The position numbers were made by a program, and so were the translations under genes. From contig JAICUB010000024.1 of assembly GCA_025936045.1 (NCBI GenBank), forward strand, positions 41,382 through 105,381: a stretch of DNA of 64,000 bases. The letters run 5' to 3'. Shown piece by piece: positions 1 to 8,820 of the stretch. The DNA is from Polyangiaceae bacterium. Its GTDB lineage: Bacteria > Myxococcota_A > Polyangia > Polyangiales > Polyangiaceae. Every line of letters begins with the position of its first letter. Positions within the stretch are counted from its first letter, which is position 1. The notes under the pieces were generated by a model. It did no database searches. It was not told the origin of the DNA and saw only the letters and a list, made by a program, of their open reading frames with translations.

Positions 1-2
1 CT

Positions 3-1037
3 AGCAGGCAGCCTCGCAAGCGTGGCAACTCCGCACGCGGCGCTGCTACGCTCGCGGCGTTGACCGCGACCGCAGCCCTCACGATTTGGGTCGCCGCAAG
101 CCAGGTCGCCGCGCCGAGCACCGGCGCGCTGTCCGAAGCCGCTCGCGAAATGCTCGGCGGCGACGTCCGCGTGCAGACCGAAACATTTCCCGACGAGCAC
201 CCCGAGGCGGCAGCCGCGCCCGCAGCCGGCGAGGAGAGCGCGCTCTTGTCCTGGGATTCGCCACGGCACGAGCACGCTCGGCTGCGCATCTGTCGCACGG
301 CGGACGCTTGTCTCGAGCGCTGGGTCACGTTCGAGCCGAGCGACCCCGAGCTCGAGCGCGGGAGAACGCTCGGATTTCTCGTCGCGTCCGTCCTGCTGAA
401 TGAGGCTGCGGCCGCGCCACCCGAACCGCGGGCGCCACCGTCACCAGCGCCGCTCGCGTCCGCACCCGTGAAGCCGGTGGTCGCGCTGCCCGTGCCTCGG
501 CTCGAGCCCGCGCAGGTCATACGTCCTCCGCGCCGCTTCCCGCGCGGTGAGCTCACGGCCGCCGCCGTCGTATCCGGGCCGGGCGACTCGACGACGCTCG
601 GAGCGAATCTCGGCGCCGACTACGCAGCCTCCCCTCGCCTGCGTCTCGGCTTATCGGGAGAGCTTCGCTTCGGTGAGCTCGGCGCCGTGCAGGCGTCGTC
701 CGAGGTCGCATCGCTGCTCGCGCGTGCTTCGTACGTTCTTCTGCAACCGGCCGCGAGCACCTGGCTCGGCGTGAGCGGCGGCGCTGGCGTGTACTACCTC
801 GCAGCAAGTCACTTTTCGTCCGACGACCGCGTACCCGACCGGCAGGGTAGATTCCTGCTCGGCGGAACAGTCGGCGGGATTGGCGGGCTCGACTTCAACG
901 CAACCTCGACGCTCTATTGCGAGCTCGGAGCTGAAATCCTTTCCGGTAAGACGACGATTTTCGTGCACCGCGAGCCGCGCGCGACCTGGCCCGTCGCGGC
1001 GGCCCTGGCTCGCATCGGCCTACGCGCGGCCTTCTAG
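3..1037 (+). CDS. Outer-membrane-like protein, 5' end outside window
   Basis: The frame is open from the first bases, so the listed TTG at 60 is probably internal and the true start lies upstream. The N-terminal part reads as a basic, hydrophobic leader (RKRGNS..., then ALTIWVAASQVAA), consistent with a signal peptide. Residues before about 110 form a small globular region with a Cys pair (RICRTADAC), followed by a Pro/Ala-rich linker. The C-terminal half has alternating hydrophobic strands and ends in Phe, as beta-barrel outer-membrane proteins do. The architecture matches the gene at 14914-15999. It sits directly upstream of an ECF-sigma operon. The function is unknown; the outer-membrane location is inferred. 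Confidence 0.6.
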   Translation, partial: SRQPRKRGNSARGAATLAALTATAALTIWVAASQVAAPSTGALSEAAREMLGGDVRVQTETFPDEHPEAAAAPAAGEESALLSWDSPRHEHARLRICRTADACLERWVTFEPSDPELERGRTLGFLVASVLLNEAAAAPPEPRAPPSPAPLASAPVKPVVALPVPRLEPAQVIRPPRRFPRGELTAAAVVSGPGDSTTLGANLGADYAASPRLRLGLSGELRFGELGAVQASSEVASLLARASYVLLQPAASTWLGVSGGAGVYYLAASHFSSDDRVPDRQGRFLLGGTVGGIGGLDFNATSTLYCELGAEILSGKTTIFVHREPRATWPVAAALARIGLRAAF

Positions 1038-1090
1038 CCGGTCTCGGCCTGCTACACTCGGCCCGACGGCACCTTTTGAGTGCCCCCTCC

Positions 1091-1759
1091 ATGTCCCCTG
1101 CGCCTCTTCGACCTCTGCGTCTCGTCAAAGGCAAGCTCGGCGCGGGAAAGCCGCCCGCGTCCGAAACGGACGGGCATCTGCTCGCGGCGGTGCGCGCGGG
1201 TGAAACGGCCGCCGCGGCCATCTTTCACGATCGCGTCAAGCCCGTGGTCGAGCGCACCCTCGGTCGCTTGCTCGGCCCGCGCGATCCCGATCATGAGGAT
1301 TTGGCGCAGCAAGCGCTCATCGATCTCGTGCTGAGTCTCGAGCGCTTCCGCGGCGAATGCCCGCTCGACGCCTGGGCGAGCGTGATTGCCGCGCGCGCCG
1401 TGTACAAGCACATCCGTCGCCGCCGCATCGAGCGCCGCTTGTTCGTGCTGAGCGAGCATGAGGGCTTCGATCGTCCCGACCGCACGGCGGGCGGCACGGC
1501 CCTGCTCCGCAACTCGATCCGCCGCGTCGAAAAGCACCTAGCGGCGATGGAGAAGAACCGCGCCTGGACGTACGTGCTGCACGACGTTCACGGCTTCTCG
1601 CTCAAGGAGATCAGCGACATCACGAAGGTCAGCGTCGCTGCCGTACAAAGCCGTCTCGTGCGCGGCCGGCGCGAGATGCAACAGCGCATCATGGACGATC
1701 CCGACTTGGCGGGCTCGATGGACGATCTGCTGAGCTCGCACCGGGAGCTGCATGACTGA
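1091..1759 (+). CDS. ECF-type RNA polymerase sigma factor
   Basis: This 222-residue protein has the sigma-70 region 2 pattern (HEDLAQQALIDLVLSLERFRG...) and a C-terminal region 4 helix-turn-helix (FSLKEISDITKVSVAAVQSRLVRGRREM). It should direct RNA polymerase to a small regulon. I prefer ATG 1091; the track start is a TTG at 1076. No strong ribosome site separates the two. Its last codons overlap the FecR-like gene by 8 bases, so sigma and putative anti-sigma are translationally coupled. The subfamily cannot be assigned from sequence alone. Confidence 0.85.
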   Translation: MSPAPLRPLRLVKGKLGAGKPPASETDGHLLAAVRAGETAAAAIFHDRVKPVVERTLGRLLGPRDPDHEDLAQQALIDLVLSLERFRGECPLDAWASVIAARAVYKHIRRRRIERRLFVLSEHEGFDRPDRTAGGTALLRNSIRRVEKHLAAMEKNRAWTYVLHDVHGFSLKEISDITKVSVAAVQSRLVRGRREMQQRIMDDPDLAGSMDDLLSSHRELHD

Positions 1760-2798
1760 GCCGACACGTTATGCCGCCCTCGCCGCGCGCTTGCTGCGGG
1801 AGCGACCGCTTGCCAAGGACTCGCGCCTGAGTCGCGACGTCGGTATCAGCGTGGTCGCGCACGCGATGGATCTCGGCCGCAGGCGGCGTCGGAACGCGCG
1901 GCTCGCAATGGCAGCGTTCGGGCTGGGGCTCGCCGCGGCCGTCGCGTTCGGAGTCGGGTTGCCGCGCCGGGAGGAGGTCGCGTGTCACGGGCCGAGCTGC
2001 ACGGGCGCCTCCGCGCACGCGCACGAAGCGAGTCGGCGCGGACTCGACGCCGGGCAGAGCATCGTCGCGCCCGCGGGCGCGCCCACGTCGGTCGTGCTCG
2101 CCAGTGGAACGCAAATCGGGCTCGACGAACGGAGCGTGCTCGAGTGCCGCGACAACACGTCGACGCAACGCTTCGCGCTCTTGCGTGGCGGCGCGCGCCT
2201 GCACGTGGCCAAACTCCGCGAGGGCGAGCGCTTCGTCGTCGACACGCCGAACGCGGAAGTCGAAGTGCGAGGCACCGTGTTCGGTGTCCACATCGAGCCC
2301 GCGACGGCGGCGTGCAAGGCCCGCACCAGCGTGAGCGTCGACGAGGGGCGCGTCGAAGTGCGCGCCGGAGCGATGCGCACCGCTCTGTTCCCGGGCGAAC
2401 ACTGGACGAGCCCGTGCGAAACGCCGCCGGTCGAGGCGCACCGAGACGTGCCGCCGCCGCCGAACGTAGCGACGGCCTCCGCGCCACGTGCGTCGCGCCG
2501 CGCGCGCCCGGCGCAAGCCCCGCACGACGTCTCCGAGCTGAGCGAGCAGAACGACCTCTACGCGGCCGCCGAAGCTGCCCGGCGCGGGGGACGCCCCAAA
2601 GACGCGATCGCCGCTTATTCGCGCTTGCTCGCGCGTTTCCCGAACGGGCAGCTCGCCGAGAGCGCGCTCGTCGAGCGCGCGCGCCTGCTCGCTCTCGGAA
2701 ACCCGGCGAGCGCGCGCTCGGAAGCCGGCCGCTACCTCGCGCGCTACCCGACTGGCTTCGCGCGTGGCGAAATGGAAGCCCTCACGCGAGCGCCATGA
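1752..2798 (+). CDS. FecR-domain membrane protein with TPR-like tail, probable anti-sigma
   Basis: The N-terminal 45 residues are cytoplasmic-like and Arg-rich (LGRRRRRNARLAM), followed by one transmembrane helix (FGLGLAAAVAFGVGL). Residues about 100-200 match the FecR fold (TQIGLDERSVLEC, FVVDTPNAEVEVRGTVFGVHI, TSVSVDEGRVEVR), which in FecR-type systems faces the periplasm and controls the partner sigma. The C-terminal 90 residues form a TPR-like helical region (DAIAAYSRLLARFPNGQLAESALVERARL). The start overlaps the sigma gene and the stop overlaps the next start (ATGA), indicating one operon. The anti-sigma role is inferred from position and architecture. Confidence 0.75.
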   Translation: MTEPTRYAALAARLLRERPLAKDSRLSRDVGISVVAHAMDLGRRRRRNARLAMAAFGLGLAAAVAFGVGLPRREEVACHGPSCTGASAHAHEASRRGLDAGQSIVAPAGAPTSVVLASGTQIGLDERSVLECRDNTSTQRFALLRGGARLHVAKLREGERFVVDTPNAEVEVRGTVFGVHIEPATAACKARTSVSVDEGRVEVRAGAMRTALFPGEHWTSPCETPPVEAHRDVPPPPNVATASAPRASRRARPAQAPHDVSELSEQNDLYAAAEAARRGGRPKDAIAAYSRLLARFPNGQLAESALVERARLLALGNPASARSEAGRYLARYPTGFARGEMEALTRAP

Positions 2799-3511
2799 GC
2801 CGCGTTCGACTCGGCGCGCTCTTCGCGCTCTTTGCGCTCTTCGTGGGGAGCGCCTGCAACGGCGAGTTCCGCTTCGACCAGGCTTCGAGCGTGAACCCAG
2901 GCGGCTCCGGCGGGTCCGCCGGCTCCGGCGGCTCCGGCGGCAAGGGCTCGTCCCCGATCGGAATCGCCGGCTACGATGAAGATGAAGAAGGCCTGGGCGG
3001 CGTGCGGGACGCGAACGGCTGTGCTCACTGCAGAGAGCACGGGCTCAAATGCGCTGCCGAATGGCAGTCGTGCGTCGAGTGCGTCAACAACGACGACTGC
3101 TCGGCGGACCTGCCCTTTTGCGATCCGCAAATGCATCGCTGCCAGGCCTGTGACACCGCCGAGGGCTGCGACGCAGGCAGCGTGTGCGACGGCTGGAGCC
3201 ACGCGTGCATGCGCACCTGCGCGACCGAAAGCGACCCCGACCTCGATTGCGACGAGGGCTCGCGCATGTGCGACCCGCGGCGCAACGTCTGCGTCGCGTG
3301 CAAGAGCGACGCGGACTGCTCGAATCCCGCGAGCCCGCACTGCGCGCCGGGCGGCGCGCGCTGCGCCATGTGCGCCTACGATCGCGACTGCGGCGCGGGT
3401 TGGCACTGCGATCCGCTCGCGTTCGTCTGCGTGGAGTGCCGAGACTCACGGGACTGTACGATCGGCGTTCTCTGCGACCCGGCCGCGCACACCTGCGCCG
3501 CGAGCGAGTGA
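2795..3511 (+). CDS. Cys-rich lipoprotein with Gly/Ser spacer
   Basis: This 238-residue protein starts with a lipoprotein signal (LFALFVGSAC; lipobox Cys near residue 21), then a Gly/Ser spacer (GGSGGSAGSGGSGGKG), then many repeats of the form C-x(2)-C...D-C-x(n)-F/H-C-D (CVECVNNDDC, CQACDTAEGC, CVACKSDADC, CAMCAYDRDC, CVECRDSRDC). The cysteine repeats probably form small disulfide modules, as in myxobacterial Dickkopf-like or stigma-type proteins. It is the third gene of the sigma/FecR operon, so it is a plausible output or surface sensor of that system. The internal ATG at 2795 is the real start, not the ORF-track start at 1982. The binding partner is unknown. Confidence 0.75.
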   Translation: MSRVRLGALFALFALFVGSACNGEFRFDQASSVNPGGSGGSAGSGGSGGKGSSPIGIAGYDEDEEGLGGVRDANGCAHCREHGLKCAAEWQSCVECVNNDDCSADLPFCDPQMHRCQACDTAEGCDAGSVCDGWSHACMRTCATESDPDLDCDEGSRMCDPRRNVCVACKSDADCSNPASPHCAPGGARCAMCAYDRDCGAGWHCDPLAFVCVECRDSRDCTIGVLCDPAAHTCAASE

Positions 3512-3539
3512 GTCGCGGCTCCGGGTAAAGCGCGAACGC

Positions 3540-4007
3540 TCAGGCTCCGCGCCGTCCGGCGGCCGCCGTGCGCCCGGCAGCGCCCGCGTGCCCAGCGGCG
3601 CCTGCATGGCCACCCGCTGAGCGACCGGCCGTGCCGGTGCTGGAGCGCCCGGCGCGCCCCCCGACACCGGGCGCCGCCCCGCGACCCGCTGTCCCGCCGG
3701 TGCCACCGAAGCCCGTCGCGGTGCCGCCCGTCGACACCGAGCCGCCCGTACCGCCGAAGCCCGTCGTCGTACCGCCGGTACTCGACGACGTGCCGCCGGT
3801 CGACGTCGTGCCGCCGCTGCCGCCCGTGCCGCCCACCGGCGTGTAACCGGCGCTGTTGTCGGCGAACGGCAGCTCCGTCGGTCCGCCTCCAGCGCTGCAA
3901 CTGGCCATGAGCCAGAGCCCCGCGATGGTAACGACGATTCCGACGCGTCGTGCGAAGAGACGCGGAGCACCGTCGTTACTGAGCGAAGTGGACGAGTCGG
4001 ATTGCAT
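3540..4007 (-). CDS. Glycine/threonine-rich lipoprotein
   Basis: This predicted 155-residue lipoprotein starts at ATG 4007; the track start is a TTG two codons upstream. A basic, hydrophobic leader ends in LWLMASC, giving a clean lipobox. After the Cys, the protein is almost entirely Gly/Thr/Ser/Ala low-complexity (TGGSGGTTSTGGTSSSTGG...), ending in a GHAGAAGHAGAAGR repeat. No catalytic domain is visible. It is convergent with the Cys-rich lipoprotein. The antisense Pro-rich ORF (3568-3846) is a mirror of the Gly-rich frame. It may be a surface spacer or matrix protein; truncation of a longer protein cannot be excluded. Confidence 0.55.
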   Translation of the reverse strand: MQSDSSTSLSNDGAPRLFARRVGIVVTIAGLWLMASCSAGGGPTELPFADNSAGYTPVGGTGGSGGTTSTGGTSSSTGGTTTGFGGTGGSVSTGGTATGFGGTGGTAGRGAAPGVGGRAGRSSTGTAGRSAGGHAGAAGHAGAAGRTAAAGRRGA

Positions 4008-4422
4008 CTTCAAGCTCGTTCGCCAAGCGCTCTCGGCCGCAAGCTTCAGCCGAGCGGCGCTCGGCGCCTCGGACAGACAAGCGCGTCGATGATCTTACAC
4101 CGGCGACCGCTCGCCTCGATCTGCCAATTTTCGCGACGTGCAGGGGAGCGGCCGCGAAATTCGCTTCTTTCGGGGACTCTCGTCGGCGGGTAATTCTTCT
4201 GTTCCGTCATCGGCGGCTGAGCTCCGGTGTAGTCACCGGTAGCGCCGATTCGAGGCGAGAAGAGGGCGAGAAAAAATGCGAACTTTCGCGCGGGCAAGAA
4301 GCCCGGGTGAACGTGCTCGCCGCGCTGCAATTCTTCGCCATCAAGAGACACGCGCCGATAGGTCGCGTCCGCTTCCGATCGAGAAAACTCGCTGCGTCAA
4401 GACTGGCCGGAGCGAACGTCCG
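4008..4422. other. Divergent intergenic region with short inverted repeat
   Basis: About 415 bases separate the divergent lipoprotein and GH45 genes. Short ORFs on both strands here lack convincing composition. An inverted repeat CCGGTG-TAGT-CACCGG lies at 4224-4239, and the stretch around 4260-4280 is A-rich. It probably holds promoters for both genes. An ATG at 4276 is in frame with the GH45 gene but would put about 50 extra residues before its signal peptide. Confidence 0.4.
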
Positions 4423-5649
4423 ATGATACCCCAAGAGATGATGACTTTGGGCAAGGCGAGTCGCCGTTCGATCGGCTCCGTGATGTTCGCATCTTTGGCG
4501 CTAGCAGCGAGTGCGGCGTCGTGTTCGACGGCCGCGCCGACAGCGCCTCCGGACCCGCCTGGCTCCGGGGCAGGTGCGGCGACGGCCGGCTTCGGGAACA
4601 GCGGCGGGAGCGGCGGCATGCACGGCGGCACGAGCGGTGCGGGCGGCACGGGCGTCCAAGGTGGCTCTGCTGGTACTTCGAGTACGACGGGCGGAACCGG
4701 TACCGGAGGCAGCGGTACGGGTGGATCCGTGACCGCGGGCGGCGGCGCGGGCGTCGCGACGGGCGGCGCGTCTGGAACCGGTAACAGCACTGGCGGCATG
4801 AGCACGGGCGGGACGAGCGGCAGCGGCGGCACGGGCTTGGGCTTCGGCGGCAGAGTCGGCATGGGAGGCTCAGGCGGCATGAGCAACGCGGGCCGCGGCA
4901 GCGGCGGCGGCAGCGGCGGCAGCGGCGGTAGCGGCGGCGGCGTCGCGCCCCCGCCGGACATCTCTGGTGGCGCGAAGGGCTGGGCGTCGCGTTATTGGGA
5001 TTGCTGCAAACCGGCGTGCGGCTGGTCCTCCCACACGGGCGGCAGCAATCCGATGAAGTCCTGCGACAAGAGCAACAACACGCTGAGCGACAACGACGCG
5101 AAGAACGCCTGTGAGAGCGGCGGCAACGCGTTCATGTGCTGGGACGACGCGCCCTGGCAGGTCGGCGACAAGCTCGCCTACGGCTTCATCGCGGCTCCCA
5201 TGGACAAGTTCACGTGCGGTCGCTGCTATCATCTTCAGTTCGACGGCAGCTCGCACAACGGCGGGAATCAGGCCGGTACCCAGGCGCTCAACGGCAAGCA
5301 CATGATCGTGCAGATCATCAACAACGGCGGCGTTGCGACCGACCAGTTCGACCTGCTCATCCCCGGCGGCGGCGTGGGCGCGCTGAACGCCTGCACCAGC
5401 CTGGGCGACCAGCTCGGCAGCGCTGACATCGGCGCGAAGGAAGGCGGCATTCTCACCGAGTGCAACGGCGACCTCAACTGCACGAAGATGAAGTGCGACG
5501 CGGCCTTCGCCGGCAAGCAGGGTCTGCTCGACGGCTGCAATTGGTTTTTGGGCTGGTACGGTGGCGCCGACAATCCGAACTTCACGTATCAACAGATCGC
5601 CTGTCCGGCCGAAATCACGAACAAGTCCGGCCTCCACGATCCGGGCTGA
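4423..5649 (+). CDS. GH45-like endoglucanase lipoprotein
   Basis: A lipoprotein signal (MFASLALAASAASC) is followed by about 150 residues of Gly/Ser/Thr low-complexity spacer and a C-terminal domain of about 220 residues. That domain matches glycoside hydrolase family 45 cellulases: RYWDCCKPACGW, SCDK, CWDDAPWQVGDKLAYGF, CGRCYHL, NQ/DQFDLLIPGGGVG, GCNWFLGWYGGADNP and FTYQQIACPAEI. Humicola Cel45A catalytic Asp10 corresponds to the Asp in RYWD and Asp121 to the Asp in QFDL. The equivalent of Asp114 (GGD) reads GGV. The product should be a cell-surface beta-1,4-glucanase on a flexible stalk. Start ATG 4423 was chosen to place the signal peptide near the N terminus. Confidence 0.85.
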   Translation: MIPQEMMTLGKASRRSIGSVMFASLALAASAASCSTAAPTAPPDPPGSGAGAATAGFGNSGGSGGMHGGTSGAGGTGVQGGSAGTSSTTGGTGTGGSGTGGSVTAGGGAGVATGGASGTGNSTGGMSTGGTSGSGGTGLGFGGRVGMGGSGGMSNAGRGSGGGSGGSGGSGGGVAPPPDISGGAKGWASRYWDCCKPACGWSSHTGGSNPMKSCDKSNNTLSDNDAKNACESGGNAFMCWDDAPWQVGDKLAYGFIAAPMDKFTCGRCYHLQFDGSSHNGGNQAGTQALNGKHMIVQIINNGGVATDQFDLLIPGGGVGALNACTSLGDQLGSADIGAKEGGILTECNGDLNCTKMKCDAAFAGKQGLLDGCNWFLGWYGGADNPNFTYQQIACPAEITNKSGLHDPG

Positions 5650-5658
5650 TCGACGCGC

Positions 5659-6879
5659 TCAAGGCCGCGCGCGGGACGCGAACGAGAGCAACGCGCCGCC
5701 GAGCAGGATGAGCGCGAGCCACGCATACTCGCGCGCTCGCCCCTGGGCCGCGAAGAGCACGCTCACGAGCAGAGCGGCCAAGCCGAGCCAGCGCGTGCGG
5801 CCGCGGCCGAGGCGAATCAGCGCCGCGGAGCTCGCGACGTACTGCCCGAGCACGGCGAGCGCCGCGAGCTCGACGAGCCTGCCGAAATCGAGCAGGCTCC
5901 CGACGAGCAGGGCACACGCGGCGCTCACGACGATCGCCGTCGCAGGCGTACCGTAGCGCGGATGCGCCCTCGCGAGTCGGGCCGGCAAGAGCCGCTCCTC
6001 CGCGAGCGCTTCGAGATAGCGCGGTGTGCAGAGCGCAGTGCCCGCGTTGAATCCGAGCATCGAGACGAGCCCGCCGAGGGCGAGCAACGTCGCGCCCCCA
6101 CGGCCGAGGAAGCGCTCGGCGGCGGCGGCGAGCGGCGCCGTGTCGTCCGTGGCCCCGACCCCGACGTAGACCAGCTGGACCAGCGTGTAGACGAGCGCGG
6201 GCAAGAGCAACGAGAGAAGTACGGCGCGTGGCACGGCGCGTCGCGGGTTGCGTGCCTCTCCGCTCGGCACGCCGACGACCTCGAACCCCTGATACGCGAA
6301 CAGCGTCATCAACGTCATCGCGGGCAGCGCGGCCAGTCCGTGCGGCGCGACCGGTTCGAAACGACGAGTGTCCAAGTGCCACGCGCCCACAGCCAAAAAG
6401 ATCAAAAGCGGCACGAGCTTCGCGATCGTGAGCACCACCATGACGCGCGCGCCGATTTTCACGCCGCGCACGTTGAGCCAAGCAAGCCCGACGACGACCG
6501 CGCTCGAAACGGCGAGCGCCGGCGTGTTTCCGGCTAGGAACGGCCAGAACGGCGCGGCGTTGGCGCTGACGGCGCGCGCGACGGCCGCCCACGAAATCAC
6601 CGACGTCGTCCACGCCGACCAGCCGACGACGAACGAAGCCCCGCGCCCGAACGCGCGCTCGGCGTAACGCAGCGGTCCACCCGTGCGCTCCTCTTCGCTT
6701 CCGAGCACGGCGAAGGCGAGCGCGAGCGGCAGGCAGAGCGCCCCAGTCGCGACCCACGCAAAAATCGAAGCGGGACCGAGCGCCTTGGTGAGCGTGCCGG
6801 GAAAAAGATAGATGCCGCTACCGACGACGGCGTTCAGTCCGAGGCAGACGGCGTCGAACGTCGTGAGCGCACGCCGCAT
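5659..6879 (-). CDS. APC-superfamily amino-acid permease
   Basis: This 406-residue polytopic membrane protein has about twelve hydrophobic segments. The first helix carries the APC signature region (LGLNAVVGSGIYLFPGTL), and FAYQGFEVVGVPSGEARNPRRAVPRA matches the conserved TM6-to-loop region of amino-acid/polyamine permeases. It likely imports or exchanges amino acids across the inner membrane; the substrate cannot be named. It follows the beta-helix lipoprotein gene by 15 bases on the same strand, so the two may be co-transcribed, though no functional link is obvious. It is convergent with the GH45 gene. Confidence 0.85.
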   Translation of the reverse strand: MRRALTTFDAVCLGLNAVVGSGIYLFPGTLTKALGPASIFAWVATGALCLPLALAFAVLGSEEERTGGPLRYAERAFGRGASFVVGWSAWTTSVISWAAVARAVSANAAPFWPFLAGNTPALAVSSAVVVGLAWLNVRGVKIGARVMVVLTIAKLVPLLIFLAVGAWHLDTRRFEPVAPHGLAALPAMTLMTLFAYQGFEVVGVPSGEARNPRRAVPRAVLLSLLLPALVYTLVQLVYVGVGATDDTAPLAAAAERFLGRGGATLLALGGLVSMLGFNAGTALCTPRYLEALAEERLLPARLARAHPRYGTPATAIVVSAACALLVGSLLDFGRLVELAALAVLGQYVASSAALIRLGRGRTRWLGLAALLVSVLFAAQGRAREYAWLALILLGGALLSFASRARP

Positions 6880-6894
6880 GCTGCTCGCGCCGCG

Positions 6895-8424
6895 TCAGGG
6901 TTCGTCGAGGCCGGGATAACCGTTCGACGCTGGACGAGGGTCGCCGTCGAGGTCGACCGTGGGATCGTCGCTGCCCCGGCTCGCCGTCTTCGGAATGGCG
7001 GATTTTCCGACGTTCGTGAGATGGAAATCACCTATCGCCGCGTTCTTGAACCAGGTGTCGTTGTACCAAGCGATCTCGGTACCGAAGCCGACCTGGTCGA
7101 CCGCGCTACCGGCGAACTGGATCGTGCTGCAGTTCGAGCCATCAGTCCCGCCGTAGACGGAGCCGCCGGCCGTGCTCGCAAAGATGCTGTTTCGAACGGT
7201 GCCGCCCACGGGTGGTACCGCGCTCAAGCAGTCAATCGCGTTCATGCTGCCGGCGATCGTGACGTAGCGGAAATCGATCGTCGTCGAAGCGCCGAGCTCC
7301 AAGCCTTCAACGGAGTCTCCGTTCGGGCCGAGCGCGGAGTTCTCCATGAACAGAGACCCCGCCGCTAAGTAAGAGCCGAGGGCGGAGGATGCGAGCCAGC
7401 TTCTCCGGACGTGAACCTCGCCGTTCGCCGAGAACGCTCGGTAATAGCCGGCGATGCGGACATCATCGAGGTACGCGAGGCCGGTCACGGACAGCCCGGA
7501 CGACACGCTCGTGCCGGACAGGGAGAGATCGGCGAGATAGGCGATGGCCGAATCCCCGGACGTCGTGACGACGAACGCGGCATTGCGCGCATCGCCCACG
7601 CTCGGCCCACCGCTAATCACCGTGCCCGTAACGCCGACGAACGCAACCTCGCCGCTGTTTGCGAGCGTCAGCGTGTCCGACAGCGTGTAGGTGCCGGCAC
7701 TCAGCCGAAACACGCGCTCCGTGCCGCTCGAAAGCCCCGTTACTCCCGAGACGAGCGCCGCCGCGTCAGCGACGTTCACGACCGTCGACACCGCGAAACA
7801 CGTTCCCTGTTTCGGGCCCGCCAAATGGCACGCACTCGCGGGGCAATCGGAGTGCTCGGTGCAGGGAGCGCAGCCGATACCGTCGACGCACGTGGGCTTC
7901 TTGCCACCGCACGCGGCCGTTTGCCACGCGCCGTGCGAGCACGTTTCGCTCGTCGCTCCGTCTTTGCAGCGCGGCGGATCCGCGCCCACGCACTCCGGCG
8001 CAGCGCCACCTTCGCCCGCTTGACCGCTCATGCCCGCGTCGCCGCCCGCCGCTTGCATGCCCGTACCCCCACTGCCGGTCCGACCCGCGGGACCACCCGC
8101 GCCGGTGGTCCCGCCCGACCCCGTCCCGGTGCCGCCGGTGTGACCCATGCTGCCGCCGTTTTGACCCGTGGCGCCAGCGGTTTCCGGCTCAGTGCCCCCT
8201 TGGCCCGCGTTCGGGAAATCGCCGTTGCCCGCTTGGTTCAGCGCCGCGTCACCCGACTTGCCGCCGCTCGCCGTTCCTCCTCGCGAAGCGCCGCCTCGCC
8301 CGCCCGCTTCGGCGCCCGCGGCGCCGTGAAACTGCCGTGGTCCGGAGTCGCAAGCGGCCACCACGACCGTGGTTGCGCCGCCGAGCCAAGCGAACACGGA
8401 CGTGACCCTGCGCGCTCGACCCAT
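6895..8424 (-). CDS. Gly-rich lipoprotein with right-handed beta-helix domain
   Basis: This 509-residue protein begins with a lipoprotein signal (TTVVVAAC), then a Gly/Ala/Thr spacer of about 110 residues. A short Cys-rich module follows (CVGADPPRCKDGATSETCSHGAWQTAACGGKKPTCVDGIGCAPC). The remaining 290 residues are Ser/Thr/Val/Gly-rich with repeated short strands (FRLSAGTYTLSDTLTLANSGEVAFVGVTGTVISG), typical of parallel beta-helix proteins of the polymorphic/pectate-lyase-like kind seen in Polyangiales. Catalytic residues cannot be assigned. It is probably exposed on the outer surface; adhesion or polysaccharide binding are possible roles. Confidence 0.7.
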   Translation of the reverse strand: MGRARRVTSVFAWLGGATTVVVAACDSGPRQFHGAAGAEAGGRGGASRGGTASGGKSGDAALNQAGNGDFPNAGQGGTEPETAGATGQNGGSMGHTGGTGTGSGGTTGAGGPAGRTGSGGTGMQAAGGDAGMSGQAGEGGAAPECVGADPPRCKDGATSETCSHGAWQTAACGGKKPTCVDGIGCAPCTEHSDCPASACHLAGPKQGTCFAVSTVVNVADAAALVSGVTGLSSGTERVFRLSAGTYTLSDTLTLANSGEVAFVGVTGTVISGGPSVGDARNAAFVVTTSGDSAIAYLADLSLSGTSVSSGLSVTGLAYLDDVRIAGYYRAFSANGEVHVRRSWLASSALGSYLAAGSLFMENSALGPNGDSVEGLELGASTTIDFRYVTIAGSMNAIDCLSAVPPVGGTVRNSIFASTAGGSVYGGTDGSNCSTIQFAGSAVDQVGFGTEIAWYNDTWFKNAAIGDFHLTNVGKSAIPKTASRGSDDPTVDLDGDPRPASNGYPGLDEP

Positions 8425-8578
8425 CGTCGGGCCCTCTTAGCACGGCCGCTCACGAACGAAAGCTGCATGCGCCGCCGTGGCGAACGCGGGACCGGGCTCA
8501 CGCGCGAGCTCGTCCGAGAACGATGAAAACGCGCGTCGCATGCTATGCTGCGCGGGCTTTCTGGAAGGAGAAAATCCC

Positions 8579-8677
8579 ATGGCAAAAGGTCAAGTCCGGC
8601 CGAAAACCAACAATCAGCCGAAGCTCACCGTCAAGCAGAAGAAAGAGAAGAAGAAGGAAAAAGCCGCGACCAAGTGA
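8579..8677 (+). CDS. Very basic 32-residue protein
   Basis: The sequence MAKGQVRPKTNNQPKLTVKQ... ends in a Lys/Glu run (KKEKKKEKAATK). A strong Shine-Dalgarno (GGAAGGAG) lies 8-9 bases before the ATG, which fixes this start over the longer track ORF at 8477. A TATGCT box near 8544 could be the -10 of a short-leader promoter. Proteins beginning MAKGQ and followed by a Lys-rich tail recur in Proteobacteria as uncharacterised small proteins; from memory this looks like that class. The high positive charge suggests nucleic-acid or ribosome contact, but this is inference. Confidence 0.6.
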   Translation: MAKGQVRPKTNNQPKLTVKQKKEKKKEKAATK

Positions 8678-8820
8678 GCGCGGCGTGTGAACGACGCGCC
8701 CGTCGCCCGCCCGTGGCCGCCCCTCCGGCGAGTCCGCGAAACGCGACGGGCGCGCTCACCGACGAACGCTCGCCCTCCCTCGCGCGCGTTCACGCTCGAC
8801 GACGAGCGACCATCAGCGAA

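Noticed and set aside
3568-3846. Pro-rich ORF opposite the Gly-rich lipoprotein
   Set aside because: It is the antisense image of GGT/GGC repeats; composition is an artifact and there is no ribosome site.
4046-4351. 101-residue minus ORF in the divergent gap
   Set aside because: Arg/Pro-rich, no family pattern and it would cover both promoters.
4341-4961. Pro-rich ORF opposite the GH45 linker
   Set aside because: Same mirror effect of the Gly-rich coding strand.
8674-8759. GTGAGCGCG...CGCGCTCAC long stem as terminator
   Set aside because: The arms are 68 bases apart with GC-rich context; such pairs are expected by chance.
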